Origin: Verrucomicrobia bacterium LP2A
Lineage (GTDB): Bacteria; Verrucomicrobiota; Verrucomicrobiia; Methylacidiphilales; Methylacidiphilaceae
Length of the DNA stretch: 64,000 nt
Assembly (NCBI GenBank): GCA_000526255.1
Contig: JAFS01000002.1
Location: forward strand, 1 to 64,000
Direction: 5' to 3'
A model generated the notes under the pieces. That model was not told the origin of the DNA and made no database searches. It worked only from the letters and a program-made list of their open reading frames with translations. Shown here piece after piece: positions 1 to 7,310 of the stretch. Positions within the stretch are counted from its first letter, which is position 1; every line of letters begins with the position of its first letter. Made by a program: the position numbers and the translations under genes.

Positions 1-58
1 TCTCACGACAAGGGCGCGGTCCCGGTCTCTCCCTCTCGGTCGGGTGGCTCCATTCCGG

Positions 59-87
59 TTGCCAATCCCACCCTTTCGCACTACAAA
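59..87 (+). promoter_or_regulatory. Promoter of array unit 1 (TTGCCA-17-TACAAA)
   Basis: TTGCCA at 59-64 and TACAAA at 82-87 are separated by exactly 17 bases; the ATG at 94 begins 7 bases after the -10. Transcription would start at or next to the ATG, giving a leaderless or near-leaderless mRNA. The arrangement is conserved in all five units. Confidence 0.6.
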
Positions 88-93
88 TAAGGC

Positions 94-360
94 ATGGACT
101 GGCTCCAAACCCTGACGCTCCTCGGTGGGCTGGCCGCCATCCTCTTTAGTCTCTTCCATCAGTTCGACAAACGCTTCGAACAAGTCGATAAGAGAATCGA
201 TGATCTCCGAGCGGAGATGATCAACCGTTTCGAGCAGGTCGACAAACGCTTCGAACAAGTCGATAAGAGAATCGACGACTTGCGAGCCGACACGACCACC
301 CGCCTCGACCGAATCGAGCGGCTCCTCGAACGGCTGCTCAAGCCCGAGCTGAGCCGCTAA
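94..360 (+). CDS. Small membrane-anchored coiled-coil protein, array copy 1
   Basis: 88 residues. Residues 2-22 form one hydrophobic segment (WLQTLTLLGGLAAILFSLFH) that could anchor the protein in the membrane. The rest is a charged heptad-type coiled coil built from RFEQVDK and RIDDLRA units, ending in an Arg/Leu-rich amphipathic helix. No enzymatic motif is visible and I do not recognise a characterised family; similar repeat coiled coils occur in many bacteria and archaea without known function. The start is fixed by identity with the other copies and by the promoter position. No Shine-Dalgarno is evident, consistent with a leaderless transcript. Function unknown; oligomerisation through the coiled coil is likely. 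Confidence 0.75.
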   Translation: MDWLQTLTLLGGLAAILFSLFHQFDKRFEQVDKRIDDLRAEMINRFEQVDKRFEQVDKRIDDLRADTTTRLDRIERLLERLLKPELSR

Positions 361-553
361 GGATCAGGACCATGCCCTCGGCCTTCCCTCGGGAAGGCTC
401 TCTTCGCCCTTCGGCTGCGACGCTTCGCCAAACCCGAAACCAGAGGGGGACGAACGGACAAAGAGGAATTTTGAACGCCAGCGCCAGAAGCCGCGTCAAA
501 CTTAACAGAAACCTCGAACGAATCGTTTTCCTCCTCTAACGATTCCCGAAAGG

Positions 554-586
554 ACGGCGCGGTAGAAAACCGCGCCGTTCCTTTTT
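554..586 (+). terminator. Rho-independent terminator of array unit 1
   Basis: Perfect 10-bp stem ACGGCGCGGT (554-563) / ACCGCGCCGT (569-578), loop AGAAA, then a T-rich tail with TTTTT at 582-586. A second short inverted repeat (GAATCGTT ... AACGATTC) lies just upstream. Confidence 0.85.
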
Positions 587-652
587 GGAAACCCCCTCAC
601 GACAACGGCGCGGTCCCGGTCTCTTCCTCTCGGTCGGGTGGCTCCATGCGGG

Positions 653-681
653 TTGCCCCTGCCGCCCTTTCGCACTACAAA
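653..681 (+). promoter_or_regulatory. Promoter of array unit 2 (TTGCCC-17-TACAAA)
   Basis: TTGCCC at 653-658, 17-base spacer, TACAAA at 676-681, ATG at 688. Same geometry as unit 1. Confidence 0.6.
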
Positions 682-687
682 TAAGGC

Positions 688-975
688 ATGGACTGGCCCC
701 AAACCCTGACGCTCCTCGGTGGGCTGGCCGCCATCCTCTTTAGTCTCTTCCATCAGTTCGATAAGCGCTTCGAACAAGTCGACAAACGCTTCGAACAGGT
801 CGATAAGCGCATCGATGATCTCCGCGCGGAGATGATCAACCGCTTCGAGCAGGTCGATAAACGCTTCGAGCAGGTCGATAAGAGAATCGACGACTTGCGA
901 GCCGACACGACCACCCGCCTCGATCGAATCGAGCGGCTCCTCGAACGGCTGCTCAAGCCCGAGCTGAGCCGCTAA
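688..975 (+). CDS. Small membrane-anchored coiled-coil protein, array copy 2
   Basis: 95 residues, identical in design to copy 1 (hydrophobic N-terminus, coiled coil, LLERLLKPELSR tail) but with one extra RFEQVDK repeat inserted after the first one. Residue 4 is Pro instead of Leu. The repeat-number difference together with near-identical ends shows change by slippage or recombination between 21-base repeats. Function unknown. Confidence 0.75.
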   Translation: MDWPQTLTLLGGLAAILFSLFHQFDKRFEQVDKRFEQVDKRIDDLRAEMINRFEQVDKRFEQVDKRIDDLRADTTTRLDRIERLLERLLKPELSR

Positions 976-1164
976 GGACCCTGCTCGCCGCCTTTCCTCG
1001 GGAAGGCGCTCTTCGCCCTTCGGCTGCGACGCTTCAGGCAACCCGAAAGCTGAAGGGGACGACCGGAAGAAGAGGAATCCTGAACGCCAGCGCCAGAAGC
1101 CGCGTCAAACTTTCCAGAAACCTCGAACGAATCGTTTTCCTCCTCTAACGATTCCTCGAAGCGG

Positions 1165-1196
1165 CGGCGCGGCAGAAAACCGCGCCGTTCCTTTTT
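1165..1196 (+). terminator. Rho-independent terminator of array unit 2
   Basis: Stem CGGCGCGG (1165-1172) / CCGCGCCG (1180-1187), followed by a T tract ending at 1196. Confidence 0.8.
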
Positions 1197-1262
1197 GGTA
1201 ATCCTATCACAACAAGCGCGCGGTTCCAGATGCTTCCTTCCGCTCGGAGATCTCCATTCGGG

Positions 1263-1291
1263 TTGCCCCTGCCGCCCTTTCGCACTACAAA
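1263..1291 (+). promoter_or_regulatory. Promoter of array unit 3 (TTGCCC-17-TACAAA)
   Basis: TTGCCC at 1263-1268, 17-base spacer, TACAAA at 1286-1291, ATG at 1298. Confidence 0.6.
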
Positions 1292-1297
1292 TAAGCC

Positions 1298-1648
1298 ATG
1301 GACTGGCCCCAAACGCTCACGCTGCTCGGAGCCCTTGCGGGCGTCCTCTACGGCCTCTTCCATCAGTTCGACAAGCGCTTGGAGGCGGTGGATAAACGCT
1401 TCGAGATACTCGACAAACGCTTCGAACAAGTCGACAAGCGCTTCGAACAAGTCGACAAACGCTTCGAACAGGTCGATAAGCGCATCGATGATCTCCGAGC
1501 GGAGATGATCAACCGCTTCGAGCAGGTCGATAAACGCTTCGAGCAGGTCGATAAGAGAATCGGCGACTTGCGAGCCGACACGACCACCCGCCTCGATCGA
1601 ATCGAGCGGCTCCTCGAACGGCTGCTCAAGCCCGAGCTGAGCCGCTAA
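1298..1648 (+). CDS. Small membrane-anchored coiled-coil protein, array copy 3 (longest)
   Basis: 116 residues. The membrane segment differs slightly from copies 1-2 (LLGALAGVLYGLFHQ in place of LLGGLAAILFSLFHQ), as in copy 4. The coiled coil is longest here: after a divergent start (FDKRLEAVDKRFEILDKR) come three consecutive RFEQVDK units before the conserved RIDDLRAEMINRFEQ segment. The C-terminal half matches the other copies. Function unknown. Confidence 0.75.
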   Translation: MDWPQTLTLLGALAGVLYGLFHQFDKRLEAVDKRFEILDKRFEQVDKRFEQVDKRFEQVDKRIDDLRAEMINRFEQVDKRFEQVDKRIGDLRADTTTRLDRIERLLERLLKPELSR

Positions 1649-1837
1649 GAACCCTGCTCGCCGCCTTCCCTCGGGAAGGCGCTCTTCGCCCTTCGGCTGC
1701 GACGCTTCAGGCAACCCGAAAGCTGAAGGGGACGACCGGACGAAGAGGAATCTGGAACGCCAGCGCCAGAGGCCGCGTCAAACTTTCCAGAAACCTCGAA
1801 CGAATCGTTTTCCTCCTCTAACGATTCCTCGAAGCGG

Positions 1838-1868
1838 CGGCGCGGGCAAAACCGCGCCGTTCCTTTTT
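1838..1868 (+). terminator. Rho-independent terminator of array unit 3
   Basis: Stem CGGCGCGG (1838-1845) / CCGCGCCG (1852-1859), then TTCCTTTTT. Confidence 0.8.
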
Positions 1869-1934
1869 GGTAATCCTGTCACAACAAGCGCGCGGTTCCA
1901 GATGCTTCCTTCCGCTCGGAGATCTCCATTCGGG

Positions 1935-1963
1935 TTGCCCCTGCCGCCCTTTCGCACTACAAA
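1935..1963 (+). promoter_or_regulatory. Promoter of array unit 4 (TTGCCC-17-TACAAA)
   Basis: TTGCCC at 1935-1940, 17-base spacer, TACAAA at 1958-1963, ATG at 1970. Confidence 0.6.
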
Positions 1964-1969
1964 TAAGCC

Positions 1970-2299
1970 ATGGACTGGCCCCAAACGCTCACGCTGCTCG
2001 GAGCCCTTGCGGGCGTCCTCTACGGCCTCTTCCATCAGTTCGACAAGCGCTTGGAGGCCATGGATAAACGCTTCGACATACTCGATAAGCGCTTCGAACA
2101 GGTCGATAAACGCTTCGAACAAGTCGATAAACGCTTTGAGCTGACGGATAAGCGCATCGATGATCTTCGAGCGGAGATGATCAACCGCTTCGAGCAGGTC
2201 GACAAGAGAATCGACGACTTGCGAACCGACACGACCACCCGCCTCGACCGAATCGAGCGGCTCCTCGAACGACTTCTCAAGCCCGAGCTGAGCCGCTAA
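1970..2299 (+). CDS. Small membrane-anchored coiled-coil protein, array copy 4
   Basis: 109 residues. Shares the copy-3 type membrane segment and the divergent first repeats (RLEAMDK, RFDILDK), then two RFEQVDK repeats and a unique RFELTDK. It has one fewer RFEQVDK in the second half than copies 1-3. Ends with the common tail LLERLLKPELSR. Function unknown. Confidence 0.75.
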   Translation: MDWPQTLTLLGALAGVLYGLFHQFDKRLEAMDKRFDILDKRFEQVDKRFEQVDKRFELTDKRIDDLRAEMINRFEQVDKRIDDLRTDTTTRLDRIERLLERLLKPELSR

Positions 2300-2487
2300 G
2301 GACCATGCCCTCGGCCTTCCCTCGGGAAGGCGCCCTCTCTCTCCCGCTGCGGCGCTTCGCCAAACCAGAAACCAGAGGGGGACGAACGGACAAAGAGGAA
2401 TTTTGAACGCCAGCGCCGGAAGCCGCGTCAAACTTTACAGATACCTCGAACGAATCGTTTTCCTCCTCTAACGATTCCTCGAAGCGA

Positions 2488-2518
2488 CGGCGCGGGTAAA
2501 ACCGCGCCGCCCTTTTTT
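2488..2518 (+). terminator. Rho-independent terminator of array unit 4
   Basis: Stem CGGCGCGG (2488-2495) / CCGCGCCG (2502-2509), followed by TTTTTT at 2513-2518. Confidence 0.8.
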
Positions 2519-2585
2519 CTGGACGCTCGCTCCCGCGACAGCGCCTCCTCGCGTCCCCCTTCCCCATCCGTCCGATCCATTCCGG

Positions 2586-2614
2586 TTGCCCCGTCAAGGC
2601 CTTCTTACTACAAG
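2586..2614 (+). promoter_or_regulatory. Promoter-like element of array unit 5 (TTGCCC-17-TACAAG)
   Basis: TTGCCC at 2586-2591, 17-base spacer, TACAAG at 2609-2614, degenerate ATG at 2621. Geometry is kept although the gene is broken. Confidence 0.45.
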
Positions 2615-2620
2615 CATGCT

Positions 2621-2866
2621 ATGGGCTAGCCCCAAACCCTGGCGCTCCTCGGTGGACTGGCCGCCATCCTCTTCAGCCTCTTCCGCCAGCTCGACAACCG
2701 CTTCGAGCAGGTCGATAAACGCATCGATGATCTCCGCGCGGAGATGATCAACCGCTTCGAGCAGGTCGACAAGAGAATCGGCGACTTGCGAGCCGACACG
2801 ACCAGCCGGCTCGACCGAATCGAGCGGCTCCTCGAACGGCTGCTCAAGCCGGAGCCAAGCCGCTAA
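2621..2866 (+). pseudogene. Array copy 5, inactivated by a stop at codon 3
   Basis: The expected ATG GAC TGG reads ATG GGC TAG, so the Trp-3 codon of the other copies is an amber stop. Downstream the frame stays open for 78 codons and clearly encodes the family (PKPWRSSV-type N-terminus is wrong frame; the correct frame reads ALLGGLAAILFSLFRQ-like, then RFEQVDK, RIDDLRA and the RLDRIERLLERLL tail) to TAA at 2864-2866. This copy has the fewest repeats. No obvious alternative start was found; a readthrough or non-ATG product cannot be excluded. Confidence 0.75.
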
Positions 2867-3032
2867 GGAGAACCATCCGCTCCCCGCGCCCTTCCTTCCG
2901 TCCCGGCAAGCCGGAGCCCTGGGTGTGGGAAAAAACGAGAAGCTTTGAACACCGCGCCATCCCTGTCTGGATGGGCTGACTTTCGAGGCGGCTGTCTAGC
3001 CCGCCCCAGCAGAGCGAGGTAGCGTGACGACG

Positions 3033-3428
3033 CTAGCGAGCCAGCGGTCGGTTCCTCCGCACCCTTTGGCCCGGACGCCGCCGTTCCAGACCCTCGAGCC
3101 TTTCCGAAAGGCGATCGATCTCTTCCGCCAAGCGGCCTATCGCCCGCCAGAGCCGAGCGCTCTCGGAAGCGACCTCCTCGCTTTCTTCTCGAGAGGGGGT
3201 CCCCATCCGCTCCCGGACCATCCGCTGCACCCTCTCGATCTCCTCCTGCAACAGAAGGGTCTCCTCAATCGCCCGCTGGTCCGGATCGGCCTCTTCTCCC
3301 AGGCCGAATCCCTTTTCCGATCGAATCTCTTCCCAATAGGGCAGGGCGTGTACCCAGCCCCGCAGCAGGCGCACATTCCGGCTGTTCTCTCCGTTTAGCT
3401 CGTCTTCTTTCTTCGCACTTCGGCCCAT
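3033..3428 (-). CDS. Hypothetical charged helical protein
   Basis: 131 residues, rich in Glu and Arg, with a long predicted helical stretch (EETLLLQEEIERVQRMV, then RLAEEIDRLSERLEGLERR) suggesting a coiled coil, and a basic C-terminus. No known domain recognised. It is divergent from the luxI-type gene, 86 bases away. No clear Shine-Dalgarno precedes the ATG. A real but unassigned gene is the best guess. Confidence 0.45.
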   Translation of the reverse strand: MGRSAKKEDELNGENSRNVRLLRGWVHALPYWEEIRSEKGFGLGEEADPDQRAIEETLLLQEEIERVQRMVRERMGTPSREESEEVASESARLWRAIGRLAEEIDRLSERLEGLERRRPGQRVRRNRPLAR

Positions 3429-3437
3429 GAGGGGAAG

Positions 3438-3486
3438 CTACCCCAGGCGCACCCAAGTGTAACCTATCCCTTCGGGTAGTTTTTTT
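3438..3486 (+). promoter_or_regulatory. Terminator-like hairpin with alternative pairing in the luxI leader
   Basis: CTATCCC (3464-3470) can pair with GGGTAG (3474-3479) with one bulged T, followed by seven T residues (3480-3486), about 28 bases before the luxI start. CTACCC at 3438-3443 is a perfect alternative partner for the same GGGTAG. This could be an attenuator, or only a terminator; not tested. Confidence 0.35.
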
Positions 3487-3514
3487 GCCCGCCGCTTCTC
3501 CCCATGCTCCCGCA

Positions 3515-4189
3515 ATGCACTACCAACCCGTTCATCTGCATGAGCAAGAGTTCTGCCTTCGAACCCTCACCAGCGAAAAGGAAAGGGAGCTCGCCTACCG
3601 GTTTCGCTATCGCATCTTCTGCCGCGCGCTCCGTTGGATCTCTCCTTCCGCGCCAGGGATCGACCGGGACCGATACGACGATGGCGCGACCCTCCTCGGC
3701 GTCTTCGAGGAGTCGGGAGAGCTTCGCGCGATGGTCCGCATCCTGCCGCCGACCCGGCCCTTCATGCTGGAAAGCGATTTTGCCCCGCTACTCGCTCCCG
3801 AGCATTCGGTCCGCAAGTCTCCCGACACCGTCGAGCTCACCCGCTTCGCGGTCGATCCCGCGGCGGCGCAAACACGCGGGCTTTCCCAGAGGCTCTCCCT
3901 CCTGCTCTACAAAGGCCTCTATCAGTGGTGCCATCTCAACGAGGTTCGCTATGCCTATTTGGTCGTCGAGAAATACTTCTTCCGCGCCATCCAGCTTGCG
4001 GGTTTCCCCTGTCGCCGCATCGGTCCCCTCCACCGGCTGCCTCCGGCGAATGTCGAGTCGCTGGCTGCAATCTTCGATATGGATTATTTCGCCTCCGAGG
4101 CACGCGCAAAGCGCCCGCAATTGGAGGCATGGTTGAACGCGGCCCAGGATCAGAGCACGCGGTGCTCCATCGCGAGCGCGACGGCATGA
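3515..4189 (+). CDS. LuxI-family acyl-homoserine-lactone synthase
   Basis: 224 residues from the ATG at 3515 (an upstream in-frame TTG at 3485 would add ten). The fold landmarks of LuxI enzymes are present in order: the YRFRYRIF motif with the invariant Arg and Phe near residue 30, Trp of ALRW, the acidic IDRDRYDD region that binds S-adenosylmethionine, LRAMVRILPP (conserved Arg) and VELTRFAV (conserved Glu and Arg). Such enzymes join SAM and an acyl carrier to make a diffusible homoserine-lactone signal. It converges on a LuxR-type gene whose 3' end it overlaps by 40 bases, forming a plausible quorum-sensing pair. Acyl chain specificity cannot be read. Confidence 0.85.
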   Translation: MHYQPVHLHEQEFCLRTLTSEKERELAYRFRYRIFCRALRWISPSAPGIDRDRYDDGATLLGVFEESGELRAMVRILPPTRPFMLESDFAPLLAPEHSVRKSPDTVELTRFAVDPAAAQTRGLSQRLSLLLYKGLYQWCHLNEVRYAYLVVEKYFFRAIQLAGFPCRRIGPLHRLPPANVESLAAIFDMDYFASEARAKRPQLEAWLNAAQDQSTRCSIASATA

Positions 4190-5205
4190 GAGCGGTTGGA
4201 AGCCTGCAGCTTGCCCAGGATGTTCTTCACATGAAACTTCACCGTCGCCTCGCTGACGCGAAGGATCCGGCTCACCTCCCAGTTGCTCTTCCCCTCCTTC
4301 ATCCAGCGCAACACTTCGAGCTCCCGGAGCGAGAGCACATCGATCCCGGCCGGATTGGCGGGAATGCCACTCACCCGAATGATCGCCCCATTGAGATGGG
4401 GGATGAGATGCTGGAATACGGAGCGGTGACGGATCTCGCTTTCGAGCTCCCTTCCCGACACCGAAAAAAGCGTTGCTTGGCAAGACTTCGCATCACGAAT
4501 ACCGCAGGTCAAGCCATAAGCCATCCCGAAGTCCTTCGCTTCGCGGGTGAACGCACTAGCTTGCCTGCTCTGAGCCTCCCGGAGCACCGGAGACCAGGCT
4601 ACCATTTGGAAGGTTGCCGCATACCTCTGAACAATGGGATCGAGCCTCACATACCCATTGCAAAAGTATCGGCGCAGCCACTCCTCCGGATAGTCATGCA
4701 CGGCGCTCGTCGCCAATCGCGCCTCTTGGCGAGCCGGATCAAAATAGCTAGCCACCGCGAGGATGCTCGTCGCGGGAATGAGCTTGGCGACGCGGGCGAG
4801 AAGCTCCGGAAATTCAGCGGGATCCCGAAGGCAGGCCAACGCATAGTCGAGCTCGAGCAGCTCCCCCAACTCTCTCTTGGTCAAGAGCAGATCCAGGGAC
4901 CGGCCCGAGCGCCGCACCGGAGAAGTCGCCGCTCGCCGCAAGGCTCCGACATCTCGCCCCATGCCCGGAACCCGCAACCGCGAGGATGGGATCGTCCATC
5001 GCTCGCCCTGATGCGCAAAGGGAGCCTCCGGCGTGGATCCCCCATGGGAGGCCGGGAGAGAAACGTCCTGGGACTCTTGCAAGACGCCCTGCAGCCGAAC
5101 TGTGCCTCCCTGACCCGGCTCGTGCAGGGTGGGGGAGGGCATGGCAACTCGATTTTCCGGCCTTTCCATCTCTTGAATCTCCCCCCCGCTACCGTTCCGG
5201 TTCAT
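4150..5205 (-). CDS. LuxR-type transcriptional regulator with autoinducer-binding domain
   Basis: 351 residues as given. Residues 105-270 resemble an autoinducer-binding domain (DLLLTKRELGELLELDYA through WLRRYFCNGYVRLDPIVQR; the YVRLDPIV segment is the typical Y-x3-DP motif). Residues 285-345 are a classic LuxR HTH (LSLRELEVLRWMKEGKSNWE ... ATVKFHVKNILGKL). About 100 extra low-complexity residues precede the usual start; an internal ATG at 4962 would give a 270-residue protein of normal size. Together with the converging synthase it probably forms a quorum-sensing switch. Ligand unknown. Confidence 0.8.
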   Translation of the reverse strand: MNRNGSGGEIQEMERPENRVAMPSPTLHEPGQGGTVRLQGVLQESQDVSLPASHGGSTPEAPFAHQGERWTIPSSRLRVPGMGRDVGALRRAATSPVRRSGRSLDLLLTKRELGELLELDYALACLRDPAEFPELLARVAKLIPATSILAVASYFDPARQEARLATSAVHDYPEEWLRRYFCNGYVRLDPIVQRYAATFQMVAWSPVLREAQSRQASAFTREAKDFGMAYGLTCGIRDAKSCQATLFSVSGRELESEIRHRSVFQHLIPHLNGAIIRVSGIPANPAGIDVLSLRELEVLRWMKEGKSNWEVSRILRVSEATVKFHVKNILGKLQASNRSHAVALAMEHRVL

Positions 5206-5380
5206 GACGAACGCTCCGCACTCTCAAGATTGGGTACCGTTTCTTTCCTTTATTCGCAAAATCTTTCTTTAATGCTGCTACCTAAGGTTGTCACCGTCAA
5301 ATGCAAAAACTTCCGTGCAGCCTTTCCCGCGTCGCAGTCCTTTGGACAATCGCGCGGCTCCACTCCTCGGCATCTCTCCC

Positions 5381-6157
5381 TTACCCTCGCGGAAGCAGAA
5401 AGAGGGAATCGCCGAGCTGGTAACCGACGCCCCGAATGGTTCGGATGGGATTGATTTCCTCGTTCTGTTTCAGCTTCCGACGCAGGTTCGAGAGATGCAC
5501 GTAGATCACGGATTGCAGGGGGGTGACCCGGTTGGGCTCTCTCCAGACATCGTGCGCCAGCATCTCCGGGGTCACCACCTCGTTGACATGCTGGATGAGA
5601 TAGAGCAACAGCTCGAATTCCTTCGTCGTCAGGGAGATCTCCCTCGACCCAAGCCAGACCCGGCGCATCCCGATATCGATCGTGAGGTCGCCAATGTGCT
5701 TACGCAGCACCTTCGTCTCGGCGCTCCGCCGCAGGAGTGCTGCGACTCGTGCGAGGAGCTCGGCCTCTGGCAAATCGAGCGAGGCCACATCGTCGGCTCC
5801 ATTCGCCAGTGCCGTCACGGCATGTACGGAGCACTCCCGAGGTCCCAGGGCCAATTTTGCCACGTGCCGGAACCGGCCCTGGAGCACCTCGAGCAGCCTC
5901 TTCCCGCTGCGGCTCATCTCTTCCGAACCGATGATGACCAGCGCGACCGTCTCGGTCGCCAAGTAGAAAAACCCCTCTTCGGTCGTCCGCGTGACCATGC
6001 ACCGGTAGCCCTGCCTTTGAAGCGCTCGTTGCATGGCCTGAGCTCGCTCGGCATGCGCTTCGACGATCAAGATGACCCCGGTCCCGCCGCACTGCTGCTC
6101 CGCAACGGAGCCGTTTTCGGATTCAACCACGGCTATGCTCCAAGCTCCTTGCCCCAC
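5381..6157 (-). CDS. OmpR-type response regulator with degenerate receiver domain
   Basis: 258 residues: an N-terminal receiver-like domain (residues 27-140) and a C-terminal winged helix (residues 155-250) with the usual TKEFELLLYL, YVHLSNLRRKL and IRTIRGVGYQL motifs. The receiver is unusual: the acidic pair after the first strand reads IVEAHAE rather than VEDD, and the phosphorylated Asp position reads VIIGSEEMSRSG where VILDxxLP would be expected. It is therefore unlikely to be controlled by Asp phosphorylation. No sensor kinase lies nearby. Same strand as the LuxR-type gene, 175 bases upstream of it. Confidence 0.8.
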   Translation of the reverse strand: MGQGAWSIAVVESENGSVAEQQCGGTGVILIVEAHAERAQAMQRALQRQGYRCMVTRTTEEGFFYLATETVALVIIGSEEMSRSGKRLLEVLQGRFRHVAKLALGPRECSVHAVTALANGADDVASLDLPEAELLARVAALLRRSAETKVLRKHIGDLTIDIGMRRVWLGSREISLTTKEFELLLYLIQHVNEVVTPEMLAHDVWREPNRVTPLQSVIYVHLSNLRRKLKQNEEINPIRTIRGVGYQLGDSLFLLPRG

Positions 6158-6725
6158 CGATCCAGCAGGGCCGAAAGGCCACGCGGGAAGCAGGAGCGGA
6201 GGGAGTGGACAAGACGACCGGTTGCCATTGCGACGCAGATCATAAGGTTCCCGCCCACCGCCCGGCAGACCGCCGAGGATAGCTCCGAGGAAGGCGAGAG
6301 CGAAAATCGGATAGGGAATAGGAGAAACCCGGAGGCGCTGTCAACTCTTTTGGTCTTAACGTAGCCTGCGGGTCGCCGCCACAGCACGCTTTCGCGCTCC
6401 TCGCGGCAGCACCGTGGTAACTTCTCCGCACTTCCCGGGAATATCCGCTCCTGCTCTCTGTGGCGCTCCGTCGAGCCATAAGCTTTTATCTAGGCGATTT
6501 TAAATACGTCTTTACACCATTATAAGTCCATATAAACCATCTAAAGCGCTCTTTATGTGAGGATCCACGGGGCACGCCCTCGCTGCGCTCCCTTTTTATT
6601 AATTAGGGGATGGCGCTTTCTCGTTCGCTTCCGCCAATCAACAGCGCGGGACAAAGTCCATAAGGGAGTCTTTAGATTCTTGCAGTCGACAGACGACTCC
6701 ATTCCAGGGCAATTCCCGGAGTTGG
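6158..6725. other. Non-coding region upstream of the lasso cluster
   Basis: No convincing gene. Contains an AT-rich stretch (6484-6545) suited to a promoter, and TCTTTAGATTCTT at 6669-6681, which is repeated as part of a similar leader upstream of the truncated second B1 gene (9802-9814). Confidence 0.5.
6498..6526 (+). promoter_or_regulatory. Candidate promoter of lasso half-cluster 1
   Basis: TTTTAA (6498-6503) and TATAAG (6521-6526) with a 17-base spacer inside an AT-rich island in an otherwise GC-rich region. The untranslated leader to B1 would be about 195 bases. Confidence 0.3.
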
Positions 6726-7028
6726 ATGAACCATACGACCGATTCTCTCGTCATCGGGATGCGCTACGGCGTTCGGGAGTCGGTGCTCCACACGCGCCTG
6801 GAAAGCGAATCTGTCCTTCTCGACCTCGATTCCGGGAGCTACTTCTCCCTCAACTCGGTGGGGAGTTGGATCTGGGACCGACTGATGGAGGGGCCGAGAA
6901 CCGCTGAGGAGCTCATCGCTGAGATCACGGAAGAGTACGAGGTTTCGCGGGAGAGCGCCGAGCGGGATATCCTGGAGCTGCTCCGGGAGCTCGTCACCCA
7001 CAATCTCCTCGAACCCAGGGATCGATGA
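6726..7028 (+). CDS. Lasso peptide B1 protein (PqqD-like RiPP recognition element)
   Basis: 100 residues, the size and pattern of PqqD-type recognition elements: a beta-hairpin with VLLDLDSGSYFSLNSVGSWI, then WDRLMEGPRTAEELIAEI and a helix ESAERDILELLRELV. In split lasso systems B1 binds the leader peptide and delivers it to the B2 protease and the cyclase. Its stop overlaps by ATGA the start of a decayed B2-kinase remnant, and the cyclase gene follows. A second copy with a deletion lies at 9867. Confident as to family; the partner B2 is presumably the gene at 10118 or 15522. Confidence 0.85.
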   Translation: MNHTTDSLVIGMRYGVRESVLHTRLESESVLLDLDSGSYFSLNSVGSWIWDRLMEGPRTAEELIAEITEEYEVSRESAERDILELLRELVTHNLLEPRDR

Positions 7029-7252
7029 GCCGAGCCTCCAACGGGGAGGAGAGCCATGCCTTGGCACCCTGGCTCCAAGAGAATGTCGGATCATGCCCTT
7101 TCCGGATCGCCCGCCTCCCTCAAGACGGCGATCACGACCTTGCCGGTGCAATCGATTTCCTTCCCCCAAGCGCGCCCAAGGCGCTCGCTTGGGCAGAGAG
7201 GGCCGAGACGCGGCTGATGACCTCCTCCCCCGCCCCTCCTCACTCGATGTGA
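7025..7252 (+). pseudogene. Decayed remnant of a B2-kinase pair
   Basis: 75 codons starting in ATGA overlap with B1, exactly as the intact B2 does after the second B1. The first 19 residues (MSRASNGEESHALAPWLQE) align with the B2 start MSQPSEHTQARTLPSWSEL. From about 7117 the DNA (CTCAAGACGGCGATCACGAC) matches the HprK-like kinase gene near 10650 (CTCAAGCCGGCTATCACGAC) and continues similarly for about 45 bases. This looks like a deletion that fused the beginning of B2 to the N-terminal part of the kinase gene. No B2 catalytic residue and no Walker motif remain. Confidence 0.6.
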
Positions 7253-7310
7253 CTGCTAATTTCGCCGAGAGGGACAACCGACTGTCCTCGGTCATGGGGA
7301 GCGGCTGACG

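Larger units (their letters stand above)
1..2870 (+). repeat. Five-unit tandem array of promoter + coiled-coil gene + terminator cassettes
   Basis: Five head-to-tail units with start codons at 94, 688, 1298, 1970 and 2621 (periods 594, 610, 672 and 651 bases). Upstream promoter, N-terminal coding part, C-terminal coding part and downstream hairpin are nearly identical between units. The length differences lie mostly in 21-base repeats encoding the seven-residue unit RFEQVDK. Units 3 and 4 share the longest identical upstream sequence, so they probably separated last. The window starts inside unit 1, so more units may lie to the left. Confidence 0.9.

Noticed and set aside
159-2847. Arg/Ser-rich frames on the - strand opposite the array genes
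   Set aside because: Shadows of the repeat coding sequence; they lack ribosome sites and the array promoters face the other way.
1-2870. CRISPR array
   Set aside because: The 21-base repeats are coding, contiguous, without unique spacers, and lie inside genes with promoters and terminators.
6158-6725. LuxR-type binding box upstream of the lasso cluster
   Set aside because: No 18-20 base dyad of the usual form was found by eye.
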